Assembly (NCBI RefSeq): GCF_900114265.1
Contig: NZ_FPKV01000006.1
Location: forward strand, 32,973 to 96,972
Source: Flaviramulus basaltis
GTDB lineage: Bacteria; Bacteroidota; Bacteroidia; Flavobacteriales; Flavobacteriaceae
Length of the DNA: 64,000 nucleotides
Direction: 5' to 3'
Below the pieces are notes generated by a model that had not been told where the DNA came from, made no database searches, and saw only the letters and a list, made by a program, of their open reading frames with translations. Below, piece by piece: positions 19,475-29,039 of the stretch. Within the stretch, counting starts at the first letter, position 1. Each line of letters begins with the position of its first letter. The position numbers and the translations under genes are program-made.

Positions 19475-20896
19475 TTATCTATTAAGAAGCCCTAACAATT
19501 CTTCTTCAAAATGAATTGAAAAAATATTAGAGTTACTGTTAACAATCTTTTTGTTTTTATCAATAATAATTGTTTTAGTCATTGGGTAAATGGCTAAGCT
19601 TTCAGTAGCTTCTTTTGGACTTTTAAACAAATACTCATTTTTAGGACTAAACCCGTGATTAAGCAACAATTTTTCCGATTTATCTAAACCATAATCATCA
19701 ATATTTATAGTCACGAAATTAATCTCAGGGTATTTTATTTGTAATTCTTTTATTTTCTTATGGCTGTCGTTAAAATGATCATAATAAGTATGAGACCAAA
19801 AACTTATAACTGTAGAGTTGTTTATTATAGAGTTAATTTCAACAGTGTTATTATTATAATCTACAATATTTATTTCTGGTAGTTTAGATCCTTTTTTAAG
19901 GCTATTTAAAGATTTTGTTAAGTTAGATAACATTGTCTTGCTTTTATCATTTTTGCTCTTACTTAAATAAGATTTTAAAACAGCATTATTGCCATTTTCA
20001 TCTTGACTTTTAGTTAAATAATTAATAGTAAAATGATAAAGTAAATTTTCTTTAATATTTGGGTCTGTTACAAGACTGTCAATTAATTTAAGTCTGTCTA
20101 AATTATAACATAAATTATTTCTATTAAAAACTTTATTATCAGAATGCAAATCATGCTCTTTTAATGATAAGTTACTAAAGTTGTTTCTTAAAAAAATATT
20201 GTAATTATGGTAATTGCTAAAAAAAGTATCGTTGTAATTAATGTCTTTTCTGTAACTATAAAAATCATTAGGCAGCGACTTTAAAAGAGCAGCTTTATCT
20301 TTACCATAATGTATAAAAGGATAAACTTCTTTACTTGAGTAATAGCTATAATCTATATTTGATTTCGCAATTTTTTCAAATAATGGTGTGGTTTCATATT
20401 TCTTCTTAAAATTTTTAAAAGCATTAACTTTTAGGTCTTTTAATGAGTCTATATGTATTTGGTAAGTAATGGGATTTAATTGGCAAAGTTTAACAATGTG
20501 TTTTTCTTCTTTTTCATTTTCTAAAAAATCATTAATTAAATAATTATTTTTTTTGTCACCGTCACCAGTAAAAACAAGTGATTCATCAAAATCTAAAGTA
20601 TTTAATCTTAAAAACACGCTATCTTTTGGCTCAAGTAATATTATTTGATATTCTCCACCATGTCTAAAGGTATAAATACCTTCATTTAAATGATTAATTT
20701 TATATAAGAATCTATTTCTGCCATCAAGCTTTACAGTATCTATAACAGCTTCATCTTTAGAAAGAACAATAAAATTAGTATTAGGATTTATAATTTCACC
20801 ACCTAAGTAGGCGTAATTATTGTCAACTTCTTGCGTGTCTTTTTTGCAGCCCAAAAAAGTAATAACAATAATTATAATTGAAAGATACAGCTTCAT
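19475..20896 (-). CDS. Thioredoxin-fold lipoprotein without CxxC
   Basis: 473 residues. The lipoprotein signal is MKLYLSIIIIVITFLGCKKD. The N-terminal ~110 residues resemble the DUF4369-like beta domain found in front of Bacteroidota TlpA proteins. A helical, Lys/Asn-rich middle follows, and the C-terminal ~140 residues form a thioredoxin-like domain: 'GSKLPEINIVDYNNNTVEINSII', 'STVISFWSHTYYDHF', 'INFVTINIDDYG', 'YPMTKTIIIDKNKKIV'. Where active TlpA proteins have WCxxC, this one reads 'SFWSHTYYDHF', so both redox cysteines are missing. It is therefore unlikely to be a disulfide reductase. A structural or binding role at the periplasmic face is an inference. Confidence 0.7.
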   Translation of the reverse strand: MKLYLSIIIIVITFLGCKKDTQEVDNNYAYLGGEIINPNTNFIVLSKDEAVIDTVKLDGRNRFLYKINHLNEGIYTFRHGGEYQIILLEPKDSVFLRLNTLDFDESLVFTGDGDKKNNYLINDFLENEKEEKHIVKLCQLNPITYQIHIDSLKDLKVNAFKNFKKKYETTPLFEKIAKSNIDYSYYSSKEVYPFIHYGKDKAALLKSLPNDFYSYRKDINYNDTFFSNYHNYNIFLRNNFSNLSLKEHDLHSDNKVFNRNNLCYNLDRLKLIDSLVTDPNIKENLLYHFTINYLTKSQDENGNNAVLKSYLSKSKNDKSKTMLSNLTKSLNSLKKGSKLPEINIVDYNNNTVEINSIINNSTVISFWSHTYYDHFNDSHKKIKELQIKYPEINFVTINIDDYGLDKSEKLLLNHGFSPKNEYLFKSPKEATESLAIYPMTKTIIIDKNKKIVNSNSNIFSIHFEEELLGLLNR

Positions 20897-21048
20897 AAGT
20901 CCCTCGTGAGAGTAATTTTAATTCAATAGAGTTAGTTTGTAGACAAAAATATAGTTTGTATTTATAAAGTCTTGTTAATGCGCTGTTAAATATTAGCCAA
21001 TAAAAATGCTATTATAATGTATAAATACTTAAAAAGAGAGAAACTATG

Positions 21049-21080
21049 TTTCGTCTTACCAATTGATTTTTCTACTTTTG
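21049..21080 (+). promoter_or_regulatory. Probable promoter of the ABC-F gene
   Basis: TTTCG (21049-21053) and TACTTTTG (21073-21080) are 19 bp apart and fit the Bacteroidota -33 / -7 pattern. The predicted start is about 15 bp ahead of the ATG at 21102. Confidence 0.55.
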
Positions 21081-21101
21081 CAAAAAAAATAAAGCAAATT
21101 T

Positions 21102-22727
21102 ATGTTATCAGTATCTAACCTTTCGGTGCAATTTGGAAAACGTATTCTTTTTGATGAAGTAAATACAACTTTTAATAATGGCAATTGCTACGGTATTATT
21201 GGTGCTAATGGTTCTGGGAAATCTACATTTTTAAAAATTATTTCTGGAAAAACAGAGCCAACATCTGGTCAAGTTCATTTAGAGTCTGGTAAACGTATGT
21301 CTGTTTTGGAGCAAGATCATAATTTATATGATGAGCATACTGTATTAGAAACAATTTTAATGGGTAATAAACCTTTATTTAAAATTAAAACTGAAATTGA
21401 TGCGCTTTATGCAGATTACACTGATGAAAATGCAGATAAAATAGGGGAACTTCAAGTAAAATTTGAAGAAATGGATGGCTGGAATGCAGATAGTAATGCA
21501 GCATCTATGTTATCTAATTTAGGGATTAAAGAAGAGTTTCATTACACTTTAATGGCAGATTTAGATGGAAAGCAAAAAGTACGTGTGTTATTAGCACAAG
21601 CTTTATTTGGAAATCCTGATTTGCTAATTATGGATGAGCCTACCAATGATTTGGATTATGAAACGATTTCTTGGTTAGAAAACTTTTTAGCAAATTATGA
21701 TAACTGTGTTATAGTGGTATCTCATGATAGACACTTTTTAGATTCTGTTTGTACTCATATTTCTGATATCGATTTTGGAAAGATTAATAATTATTCAGGT
21801 AATTATACCTTTTGGTATGAGTCTTCTCAATTAGCTGCTCGTCAACATGCACAACAAAACAAAAAAGCAGAAGAAAAGAAAAAGGAATTAGAAGAATTTA
21901 TTCGTCGTTTTTCTGCCAACGTTGCTAAAAGCAAGCAAGCGACTAGTAGAAAAAAGATGATTGAAAAACTTAATATAGGTGATATTAGAAGAACTAGTCG
22001 TCGTTATCCAGCTATTATTTTTGAAAGAGAAAGAGAAGCGGGAGATCAAATATTAAATATTGAAAAATTAGAAGCATCAATTGAAGGTGAAATTTTATTT
22101 AAAAACATCGATTTAAATCTTGCAAAAGGAGATAAAGTAGTTGTGTTTTCAAGAGATTCAAGAGCAACAACTGCATTTTATCAAATTATAAATAATTACG
22201 AAAAAGCAGATGCCGGTAAATTTGATTGGGGTGTAACTACAACACAATCATACTTACCATTAGATAATAGTGAGTTTTTTAATAATGACTTAAGTTTAGT
22301 AGATTGGTTACGTCAATGGGCTACTACAGAAGAAGAACGCGAAGAAGTTCATATTCGTGGATTTTTAGGAAAGATGATTTTTAGTGGTGAAGAAGCCCTT
22401 AAAAAATCGAATGTATTATCTGGAGGCGAAAAAGTGCGTTGTATGCTAAGTAGGATGATGATGGTAAGAGCAAATGTTTTAATGCTAGACGAGCCTACAA
22501 ACCACTTAGACTTAGAAAGTATTACTGCATTTAATAATTCGCTTAAAAACTTTAAAGGCACTATGTTGTTTACAACTCACGATCATGAGTTTGCACAAAC
22601 TGTAGCCAATAGAGTAGTGGAGCTAACGCCAAATGGTGTTATAGACCGTTACACTACTTTTGATGAATATATGCAAGACAAGAAAATTAAGGAATTGCGT
22701 GATAAAATGTATGCAGTAACTGCTTAA
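21102..22727 (+). CDS. ABC-F family ATPase, YbiT-like, with two unequal ATP sites
   Basis: 541 residues, two ABC domains joined by a charged linker (~240-285, 'KKAEEKKKELEEFIRRF'), no membrane segments: the layout of ABC-F translation factors that act at the ribosomal E site. NBD1 has an intact Walker A (GANGSGKST, 34-42) and Walker B (LLIMDEP, 174-180), but its signature is LDGKQ (154-158) instead of LSGGQ. NBD2 has a proper signature (LSGGE, 439-443) and Walker B (VLMLDEP), but its Walker A is replaced by FSRDSRATT (349-357). Because each ATP sits between Walker A of one half and the signature of the other, one site should be complete and the other degenerate. The exact role (energy-dependent translational throttle, antibiotic protection or ribosome assembly) cannot be told. 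Confidence 0.88.
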   Translation: MLSVSNLSVQFGKRILFDEVNTTFNNGNCYGIIGANGSGKSTFLKIISGKTEPTSGQVHLESGKRMSVLEQDHNLYDEHTVLETILMGNKPLFKIKTEIDALYADYTDENADKIGELQVKFEEMDGWNADSNAASMLSNLGIKEEFHYTLMADLDGKQKVRVLLAQALFGNPDLLIMDEPTNDLDYETISWLENFLANYDNCVIVVSHDRHFLDSVCTHISDIDFGKINNYSGNYTFWYESSQLAARQHAQQNKKAEEKKKELEEFIRRFSANVAKSKQATSRKKMIEKLNIGDIRRTSRRYPAIIFEREREAGDQILNIEKLEASIEGEILFKNIDLNLAKGDKVVVFSRDSRATTAFYQIINNYEKADAGKFDWGVTTTQSYLPLDNSEFFNNDLSLVDWLRQWATTEEEREEVHIRGFLGKMIFSGEEALKKSNVLSGGEKVRCMLSRMMMVRANVLMLDEPTNHLDLESITAFNNSLKNFKGTMLFTTHDHEFAQTVANRVVELTPNGVIDRYTTFDEYMQDKKIKELRDKMYAVTA

Positions 22728-22964
22728 TTAGTTTTGCAGTTCTGATATAATGTTTTCAACAACCAAAACAGCTTTGTCAAGTTCGTCTTTATGAACAAAA
22801 ACTTGTTGAAAAACAGCGTTTGAGGTTCCGAAAATAGGGATTAGACCAGAGTCTGTTTGATCTTTTAAAACAGGAATAATGTTTTCTTTTTCTAATTCAG
22901 AAACAATACGTTGTACCATTAGAAAATCACCGGTATATATTTTAATATAGTTTGAATCTTGCAT
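22728..22964 (-). CDS. DUF2007 family small protein
   Basis: 78 residues. 'YIKIYTGDFLMVQRIVSELEKENIIPVLKDQTDSGL' and 'QQVFVHKDELDKAVLVVENI' are typical of DUF2007 (putative signal-transducing, PII-like fold) proteins common in Bacteroidota. No signal peptide, so cytoplasmic. Its stop codon directly abuts the stop codon of the convergent ABC-F gene, with no base between them. The biochemical function is unknown. Confidence 0.8.
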   Translation of the reverse strand: MQDSNYIKIYTGDFLMVQRIVSELEKENIIPVLKDQTDSGLIPIFGTSNAVFQQVFVHKDELDKAVLVVENIISELQN

Positions 22965-23033
22965 AGTTTCTATAGTTTAGAATGGTCAAACTAAATATAC
23001 GAACTTTTTATTTATTTACGAAGCTATATAATA

Positions 23034-23885
23034 TCAAAAACTTCCTGTAAGACCTATTTTATTTCCAACAAAAGTAAAATTCCATGAAATCTGTTTTTCT
23101 TTTTTTGAATAATCGTAGGCATTAGTTTTGAATAGAAATTTATCAATAGAATCCACCACTACAATACTTAAAACAGTAGCGATACCTACATCTGTTAGCC
23201 AATGTGCACCAGCAAACAATCTAGATAATGGAGCAATAGAACCTAATGTATAAACACCTACTTTAGACCAAGTATTATCAAACTGTTTGGCAATGGAGTG
23301 TGCCATGGTTATTGATAAAACAGTATGACCAGATGGAAAAGAATGAAATGAAGGTTCATTAGACCAAAACCTAAACTCATTACTTTTATATACATTATTT
23401 GGGCGAGTTCTACCAAAAGCTGTTTTACTCAAACTTTGTAAAAGGCCAGTGGTAAAAGAAGAAGAAATAATTAGAACACTAGTTTTTCTTAGCTTTTCAT
23501 TTTTAGTAAAAAGACCAACGCCATATAAAGTCGCATTTGTTATAAAATATACTTGTGGACTTCCAAAACGTGTGCCAATTTCTTGAATTAGTTCTGGCAC
23601 ATGAGGCTCATTTCGTATAAAAAACGCACTAGCTTCGTCATCAATGGTTGATAAAGCTAAAGAGCCTATAATTATAGAACTTAAGGTTGTGAAGTCTTTC
23701 TTTTTCCAAAAAAAAGGTCTTGAAAAAGAATAACCAACGCCTTTAATACCTTGTTTTAAATCGTAAAGAGCTAATTTTCCAATTGAAGTTGTATCACTAA
23801 CCTTTTCTGTATTAAAAATATTTTGTTGGGCATTTAGCTTTAAGATAAAGAAAATGGCAACAATAAAAATAGAGATGTTTTTCAA
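23034..23885 (-). CDS. PAP2 family membrane phosphatase
   Basis: 283 residues with a signal-like N-terminus and hydrophobic helices. The three PAP2 phosphatase motifs are present in order: K-x6-RP as 'KTAFGRTRP', 'FPSGH', and 'SRLFAGAHWLTD' (SRxxxGxHxxxD). These form the catalytic site for lipid or isoprenoid phosphate hydrolysis at the periplasmic face. Candidate substrates are undecaprenyl pyrophosphate, phosphatidic acid or lipid A phosphates, which sequence alone cannot separate. It lies 8 bp downstream of pheT on the same strand and may be co-transcribed with it. Confidence 0.9.
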   Translation of the reverse strand: MKNISIFIVAIFFILKLNAQQNIFNTEKVSDTTSIGKLALYDLKQGIKGVGYSFSRPFFWKKKDFTTLSSIIIGSLALSTIDDEASAFFIRNEPHVPELIQEIGTRFGSPQVYFITNATLYGVGLFTKNEKLRKTSVLIISSSFTTGLLQSLSKTAFGRTRPNNVYKSNEFRFWSNEPSFHSFPSGHTVLSITMAHSIAKQFDNTWSKVGVYTLGSIAPLSRLFAGAHWLTDVGIATVLSIVVVDSIDKFLFKTNAYDYSKKEKQISWNFTFVGNKIGLTGSF

Positions 23886-23893
23886 TATAAATA

Positions 23894-26320
23894 TTATCTT
23901 AATTCTGCTCCAAGCTGATTTTCAAAACTTTGTTGCAATTTGCTCATAATTTTGTCAATCTGCTTATCAGTTAGAGTTTTGTTATCATCTTGTAATGTGA
24001 AACTAACCGCATAACTTTTTTTACCTTGAGGTAAATTTTTACCTTGATAAACATCAAACAAGTTTACGCTTTTAAGCAATTGCTTTTCGCTTTGTTTAGC
24101 AATCTTATAAATAGATTCAAAATTCACATTATCATCTAATAATAAGGCAAAGTCACGCTTTACTTCAGGGTATTTAGTAATTGATTTAAATGTGATTTTA
24201 TTTCGTTTTACTAAATCTAAAATGTTATCCCAATTAAAATCGGCGTAAAGTACATCTTGAGAAATATCAAAATGTTTCAATACAGATTTTTTCACTAAAC
24301 CAAAATCAACAAGTTTAATTTTTCCTAGACCTAAACTTATACCTTCACTAAATAAATCATTTTTTATAGGGGTTTCATTATATCTTGAAATACCTAAACG
24401 CTCTAAAATTGTGGCAATACTTCCTTTTAAAAAGAAAAAATCACTCTTTCTACCTAAAGATAGCCAACTTTCTTGTAGTTGATTTCCTGTAACAAATAAC
24501 GATAAATGTTTGAATTCTTCGCGTTTATCATCATAACCATGATACGTTTTTCCAAATTCAAAAAGCTTTAAATCGGCACGTTTTCTATTAATGTTAAACG
24601 AAACAGCCTCTAAACCAGAAAACAATAAAGACTGTCTTAAAACAGACAAGTCATTACTTAAGGGGTTTAACATTGAAATATTATGTTCTTCCTTTAACTG
24701 CTCACTTAAACCAACATAATTTGGTGTTGTAAGAGAATTTGAAAGTATTTCGAAAAAACCTTGAGACGCTAATTGATTACCAATTATATTTTGAATTTTA
24801 TAATCTTCAAATTTAGATGTACCAGAAATAGACGCATTAAGTTTTGTTGTTGTTGCAATATTATTGTAACCATAAACACGTAAAATTTCTTCAATAATAT
24901 CTGCTTCACGCTCTACATCGTTTCGATATGCAGGCACAGTTAAACCTAAACCTGCTTCAGTAACATTATTAACCTTAATTTCTAAAGAGGTTAAAATACG
25001 TTTTATAGTTTCCTTAGGGATTTCTTCACCTATTAGTTTTTTTGCATTTTCAAAGCTTAAACGAACTTCAAAATCTTTAATTTTATTTGGATATAAATCA
25101 ATAATATCGCTTGTTATTTCTCCGCCAGCAAGTTCTTGAATTAATAAAGCTGCACGTTTTAGAGCATATTCAGTAATATTTGGATCAATACCACGCTCAA
25201 ACCTAAAAGAAGCATCAGTATTTAATGCATGTCTTTTTGCAGATTTACGAATACTTACGGGATTAAAATAAGCGCTTTCTAAGAAGATATTAGTTGTCGC
25301 ATCAGAAACGCCAGAATTTATACCGCCAAAAACGCCAGCGATACACATAGGTTTTTCTTTATCACAAATCATTAAATCATCTTCGTGTAATTCTCGCTCA
25401 ACACCATCTAAGGTTGTGAATTTAGTGCCTGCTTCTAATGTTTTAACTTCAATTTTATTGCCAGAAATTTTTGTAGCATCAAAAGCATGCAAAGGTTGAC
25501 CTAATTCGTGTAAAACATAATTTGTAGCATCAACAATATTATTTATTGGGCTTAAACCAATAGCTTTTAAACGGTGTTGTAGCCAAACTGGAGATTCTTT
25601 TACTTTTACTCCAGAAATAGTGACACCGCAATAACGAGGTGCTAAGTCTTTGTTAATAACATCAACATCTATTTTAAGAGTTCTGTTATCTACATGAAAT
25701 GGACTAACTGAGGGCGTAATTAGTTCTAAGTTAATCTCTTTTTGCACTAAACCAGCTTTTAAATCGCGTGCAACACCAAAGTGACTCATAGCGTCTGCTC
25801 TGTTTGGAGTTAATCCAATTTCAAAAACCTGATCATTTTCTATATCAAAAATATTAGCAGCAAGAGTACCAACTTTTATATCGTTGTCTAAAATTAAAAT
25901 ACCATCATGCGATTTTCCTAAACCTAACTCATCTTCGGCACAAATCATTCCATGGCTTTCTTCACCTCTAATCTTACCCTTTTTAATGGTCCAAGCTTCA
26001 CCTTCTTCAGTATATAAAGTAGTTCCTATAGTAGCAACAGGTACTTTTTGTCCAGCAGCAACATTAGGTGCGCCACAAACAATTTGCACAGGAGATTCTG
26101 TGCCAATATTAACTGTAGTAATGTTTAATTTATCAGCATTTGGGTGTTTTGTACAAGTTAAAACTTCACCAACAACAACACCTTCTAATCCACCTTTTAC
26201 AGATTGATATGCTTCAATACCTTCAACCTCAAGTCCTAAATCTGTTAGTAATTCGCTTGTTTGTTCTGGTGTCCAATCTGTTTTTAAAAATTGTTTTAAC
26301 CAATTATATGAAATCTTCAT
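23894..26320 (-). CDS. pheT: Phenylalanine--tRNA ligase beta subunit
   Basis: 808 residues, the usual full length. The tRNA-binding OB domain lies near 40-150 ('GVVVGEVLTCTKHPNADKLNI'). The B3/B4 editing domain follows ('FTTLDGVERELHEDDLMI', 'NALNTDASFRFERGIDP'). Then come the B5 domain ('AYRNDVEREADIIEEILRVYGYNNI'), the catalytic-like domain, and the C-terminal anticodon-binding FDX-ACB domain ('YPEVKRDFALLLDDNV' to the end). It pairs with PheS, which is not in this window, to charge tRNA-Phe. Confidence 0.97.
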   Translation of the reverse strand: MKISYNWLKQFLKTDWTPEQTSELLTDLGLEVEGIEAYQSVKGGLEGVVVGEVLTCTKHPNADKLNITTVNIGTESPVQIVCGAPNVAAGQKVPVATIGTTLYTEEGEAWTIKKGKIRGEESHGMICAEDELGLGKSHDGILILDNDIKVGTLAANIFDIENDQVFEIGLTPNRADAMSHFGVARDLKAGLVQKEINLELITPSVSPFHVDNRTLKIDVDVINKDLAPRYCGVTISGVKVKESPVWLQHRLKAIGLSPINNIVDATNYVLHELGQPLHAFDATKISGNKIEVKTLEAGTKFTTLDGVERELHEDDLMICDKEKPMCIAGVFGGINSGVSDATTNIFLESAYFNPVSIRKSAKRHALNTDASFRFERGIDPNITEYALKRAALLIQELAGGEITSDIIDLYPNKIKDFEVRLSFENAKKLIGEEIPKETIKRILTSLEIKVNNVTEAGLGLTVPAYRNDVEREADIIEEILRVYGYNNIATTTKLNASISGTSKFEDYKIQNIIGNQLASQGFFEILSNSLTTPNYVGLSEQLKEEHNISMLNPLSNDLSVLRQSLLFSGLEAVSFNINRKRADLKLFEFGKTYHGYDDKREEFKHLSLFVTGNQLQESWLSLGRKSDFFFLKGSIATILERLGISRYNETPIKNDLFSEGISLGLGKIKLVDFGLVKKSVLKHFDISQDVLYADFNWDNILDLVKRNKITFKSITKYPEVKRDFALLLDDNVNFESIYKIAKQSEKQLLKSVNLFDVYQGKNLPQGKKSYAVSFTLQDDNKTLTDKQIDKIMSKLQQSFENQLGAELR

Positions 26321-26451
26321 AAATCATTTTCCTATTTAAGGGCGTAAAGATAAAATATTGCGGTTAGCATTCAAACAAAGCGTTCTAAATTGTCATTTAA
26401 AAAGAGTTTTTTTGTTAGTATCTTGCCGCAAATTCGATTAATATAATTTAA

Positions 26452-27675
26452 ATGAATAGTATGAGGCCCCTTTTTTTATTAGCATGTATGTTTATAGTTT
26501 TTTCTTGTAAAGAAGAAAACAAGATTAACAAACTAGAAACTGGAAGGTTTAGAGCTGAATTAAAAGTAAACGACACTCTTAATTTACCTTTTAATTTTGA
26601 AGTGCTTTCAGAAAATAAACTCAATATTTATAATGCAGAAGAAGTCATAGATGTAGATGATATTTCTTATAAGAATGATTCCGTTTATATAAATATGCCA
26701 GTTTTTGAAGGCTTTATTGTTGCTAAATTAGAAGAAGGAAAACTTAAGGGGAGTTTTATAAAACCAAGTTTAAATAGAATAATGCCTTTCAAAGCTGAAA
26801 AAAACGATACTAGATTTGAAGTTTCTAAAAGAGTATCCAAACAAAATATGACAGGAAATTGGGAAGCTGTTTTTAGTCCAGATATTGAAGAAGATAAATA
26901 TATAGCAAAAGGTGTTTTTAAACAAAACGGTAATATTGTTACTGGAACTTTTAGAACAACAACAGGAGATTACAGGTATTTAGAAGGTGTATTAAATGGT
27001 AATCAATTAAAACTCTCAACTTTTGATGGTGCTCACGCTTTTCTATTTACAGCTACGGTTACAGATAGCACTATGATTGGAAATTTTTATTCTGGAAATC
27101 ATTTTAAAGAGCCTTTTGTTGCAAAACGTAATGATGTTTTTGAATTACCAGATGCTAATACATTAACGTTTTTAAAAGAAGGCTATGATAATGTTGCATT
27201 TTCTTTTCCAGATGAAAATGGTGATATTATTTCTTTAACTGATAATCGTTTTAAAGATAAAGTGGTTTTGTTACAAATTATGGGAACATGGTGCCCAAAT
27301 TGTTTAGATGAAAGTAAGTATTATTCAGAATTTTATAAAAACAACAAAGACAAAGATTTTGAAATTATTGCATTAGCTTTTGAATATGTTAAAACTGAAG
27401 ATGCTGCGTTTAAAAATATAAAACGTTTAAAAAAAGGAGCAGGAATTGATTATCCAGTTTTATTAGCACAATATGGTTCAAGCAGTAAAGTAAAGGCTAA
27501 TGAAAAATTACCCATGTTAAATCACATTTTATCTTACCCAACAACCATTTTTATTGATAAAAAAGGGAAGGTTAGAAAAATACACACAGGCTTTAATGGA
27601 CCAGCAACAGGTGAAAAATTTGTTGAGTTTAAAGCAGAATTCAAAGAATTTGTAAGTGAGTTATTTAGTGAATAA
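26452..27675 (+). CDS. TlpA family disulfide reductase-like lipoprotein
   Basis: 407 residues. The signal and lipobox are in MRPLFLLACMFIVFSCKEEN. The ATG at 26461 is an alternative start three codons in and gives a cleaner signal. Residues ~25-235 form a beta-rich domain with two related halves ('TGRFRAELKVNDTLNLPFNF', 'TGNWEAVFSPDIEEDKY'). Residues ~255-405 are a thioredoxin/TlpA domain with an intact redox motif 'GTWCPNCLDES', then 'FEIIALAFEYVKT', the cis-Pro loop 'LSYPTTIFIDKKGKV', and a 'GFNGPATGEKF' ending. It probably reduces disulfides or supplies electrons in the periplasm. It is divergent from pheT. A weak promoter-like TATCTTGC lies at 26419-26426. Confidence 0.85.
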   Translation: MNSMRPLFLLACMFIVFSCKEENKINKLETGRFRAELKVNDTLNLPFNFEVLSENKLNIYNAEEVIDVDDISYKNDSVYINMPVFEGFIVAKLEEGKLKGSFIKPSLNRIMPFKAEKNDTRFEVSKRVSKQNMTGNWEAVFSPDIEEDKYIAKGVFKQNGNIVTGTFRTTTGDYRYLEGVLNGNQLKLSTFDGAHAFLFTATVTDSTMIGNFYSGNHFKEPFVAKRNDVFELPDANTLTFLKEGYDNVAFSFPDENGDIISLTDNRFKDKVVLLQIMGTWCPNCLDESKYYSEFYKNNKDKDFEIIALAFEYVKTEDAAFKNIKRLKKGAGIDYPVLLAQYGSSSKVKANEKLPMLNHILSYPTTIFIDKKGKVRKIHTGFNGPATGEKFVEFKAEFKEFVSELFSE

Positions 27676-28205
27676 TTTTTTGTTTTTGTTTTAAAAGCTT
27701 AATTACACTTTCTCTAGAAAAGTATTTGCACTTTTATATATAATATTCACAATTTACAATTCCCGACCTAGAAGCTTATTGGGAAAAGGAATAGGTTTTC
27801 TCAGATATATCTTTATCAAATAAGTATGTAATCTTTTATCTTTATTTTTTGTTTTTACTAACAGTGATATAAATTTGTAATTCTCCAGCATTAATTTACA
27901 GTTCCATAGTATAATTATAAAAAAGTTTGGCACTTTAGAATTTGTAATAAAGTTCCATTTTATATGGATTTCAGTAGTTTTTACGCTATTTTTAAAAATA
28001 AAGTTTTTTTTCTCAGATAACCAATAAAGATTAGAAAAACCTTTATAAAATGTTGTTGCATTCTGTACAAGAATTAACAAAACCTAAACGTGAATATTAA
28101 TACGTTTTTATAAAATAACTTTATTAAAATCTTAACACAAACCAAAATATAACTTGTTAAATTCATAGTAATATTTAAATCTAGTATAACTAAAGTACAA
28201 AATAT
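27676..28205. other. Intergenic region, 530 bp, no gene seen
   Basis: AT-rich spacer before the sugar operon. A 108-codon reverse-strand frame exists, but its composition (Asn, Phe, Ile, Lys, Tyr; no domain) looks random. It probably holds the operon promoter and leader. No clear TTG / TAnnTTTG pair or operator palindrome stands out. Confidence 0.5.
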
Positions 28206-29024
28206 ATGCAAAAACCAAATAATAGATTAGCAGGACAAACATGTATTGTAACGGGAGCAAGCTCAGGAATAGGAGAGGCTGTTGCTACTGCAATTGGGCT
28301 GGATGGTGCCAATGTGGTAGTAAATTATAATTCGCATCCTGAAATAGCAGAAGAAATAGCTCATAAAATTTCAATTAATAATCTTTGTGGTGATGCTATT
28401 GCGATACAATGTGATGTGAGTAAAGAAGATCAAGTGCAAGCCATGTTTAAACAAACCATTAACCATTTTGGTACAGTAGATATTTGTATACCCAATGCAG
28501 GATTGCAAAAGGATGCAACTTTACACGAAATGTCACTTGCCGATTGGCAATTGGTTATCGATGTAAATTTAACAGGACAGTTTTTATGTGCTAGAGAAGC
28601 TATTCGTGAATTTTTACGTCGAGGAATTCGTCCTGAAATATCAAAATCTATAGGAAAAATTATTCATATGAGTTCTGTGCATCAAATAATTCCTTGGGCA
28701 GGTCATGCTAATTATGCCGCATCAAAAGGTGCTATTGTAATGCTTATGGAAAGTATTTGTCAGGAATATGCTCCTCAAAAAGTACGTTGTAACAGCATTG
28801 CTCCAGGTGCCATTAAAACACCTATTAATAAACCTGCTTGGGAAACTCCAGAAGCCTTAACAGAATTAAATAAATTAATTCCATACAAAAGAATAGGTGT
28901 TCCAGAAGATATTGGGAGCGCAGCCGCATGGTTGGCTTCAGATGAATCTGAATATATTAATGGAACGACCATTTTTGTTGATGGAGGTATGACCTGCTAT
29001 CCAGGGTTTACAACAAACGGTTAA
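28206..29024 (+). CDS. SDR family sugar dehydrogenase (glucose 1-dehydrogenase-like)
   Basis: 272 residues, classical SDR: 'TGASSGIGEAVATAIG' for NAD(P) binding, 'PNAGLQ', catalytic Ser in 'IHMSSVHQIIPWAGH', then 'YAASKGA' (YxxxK), 'NSIAPGAIKTPI', and the C-terminal 'EYINGTTIFVDGGMTCYP'. The 'SSVHQxIPWxxHxNYxASKG' stretch is the form seen in glucose 1-dehydrogenase-type SDRs. First gene of a five-gene operon with glucosidases, an MFS carrier and a GMC oxidoreductase, 15 bp ahead of the next gene. The likely reaction is oxidation of an aldose or polyol. The exact sugar is unproven. Confidence 0.85.
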   Translation: MQKPNNRLAGQTCIVTGASSGIGEAVATAIGLDGANVVVNYNSHPEIAEEIAHKISINNLCGDAIAIQCDVSKEDQVQAMFKQTINHFGTVDICIPNAGLQKDATLHEMSLADWQLVIDVNLTGQFLCAREAIREFLRRGIRPEISKSIGKIIHMSSVHQIIPWAGHANYAASKGAIVMLMESICQEYAPQKVRCNSIAPGAIKTPINKPAWETPEALTELNKLIPYKRIGVPEDIGSAAAWLASDESEYINGTTIFVDGGMTCYPGFTTNG

Positions 29025-29039
29025 TAAGTAGGAATTCAA

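Noticed and set aside
25884..26322. Forward frames opposite pheT
   Set aside because: They are antisense shadows of the highly conserved pheT coding sequence.
27754..28080. 108-codon reverse-strand frame before the sugar operon
   Set aside because: Composition is dominated by residues encoded by AT-rich DNA, there is no signal, domain or start context, and it fills what looks like a promoter region.
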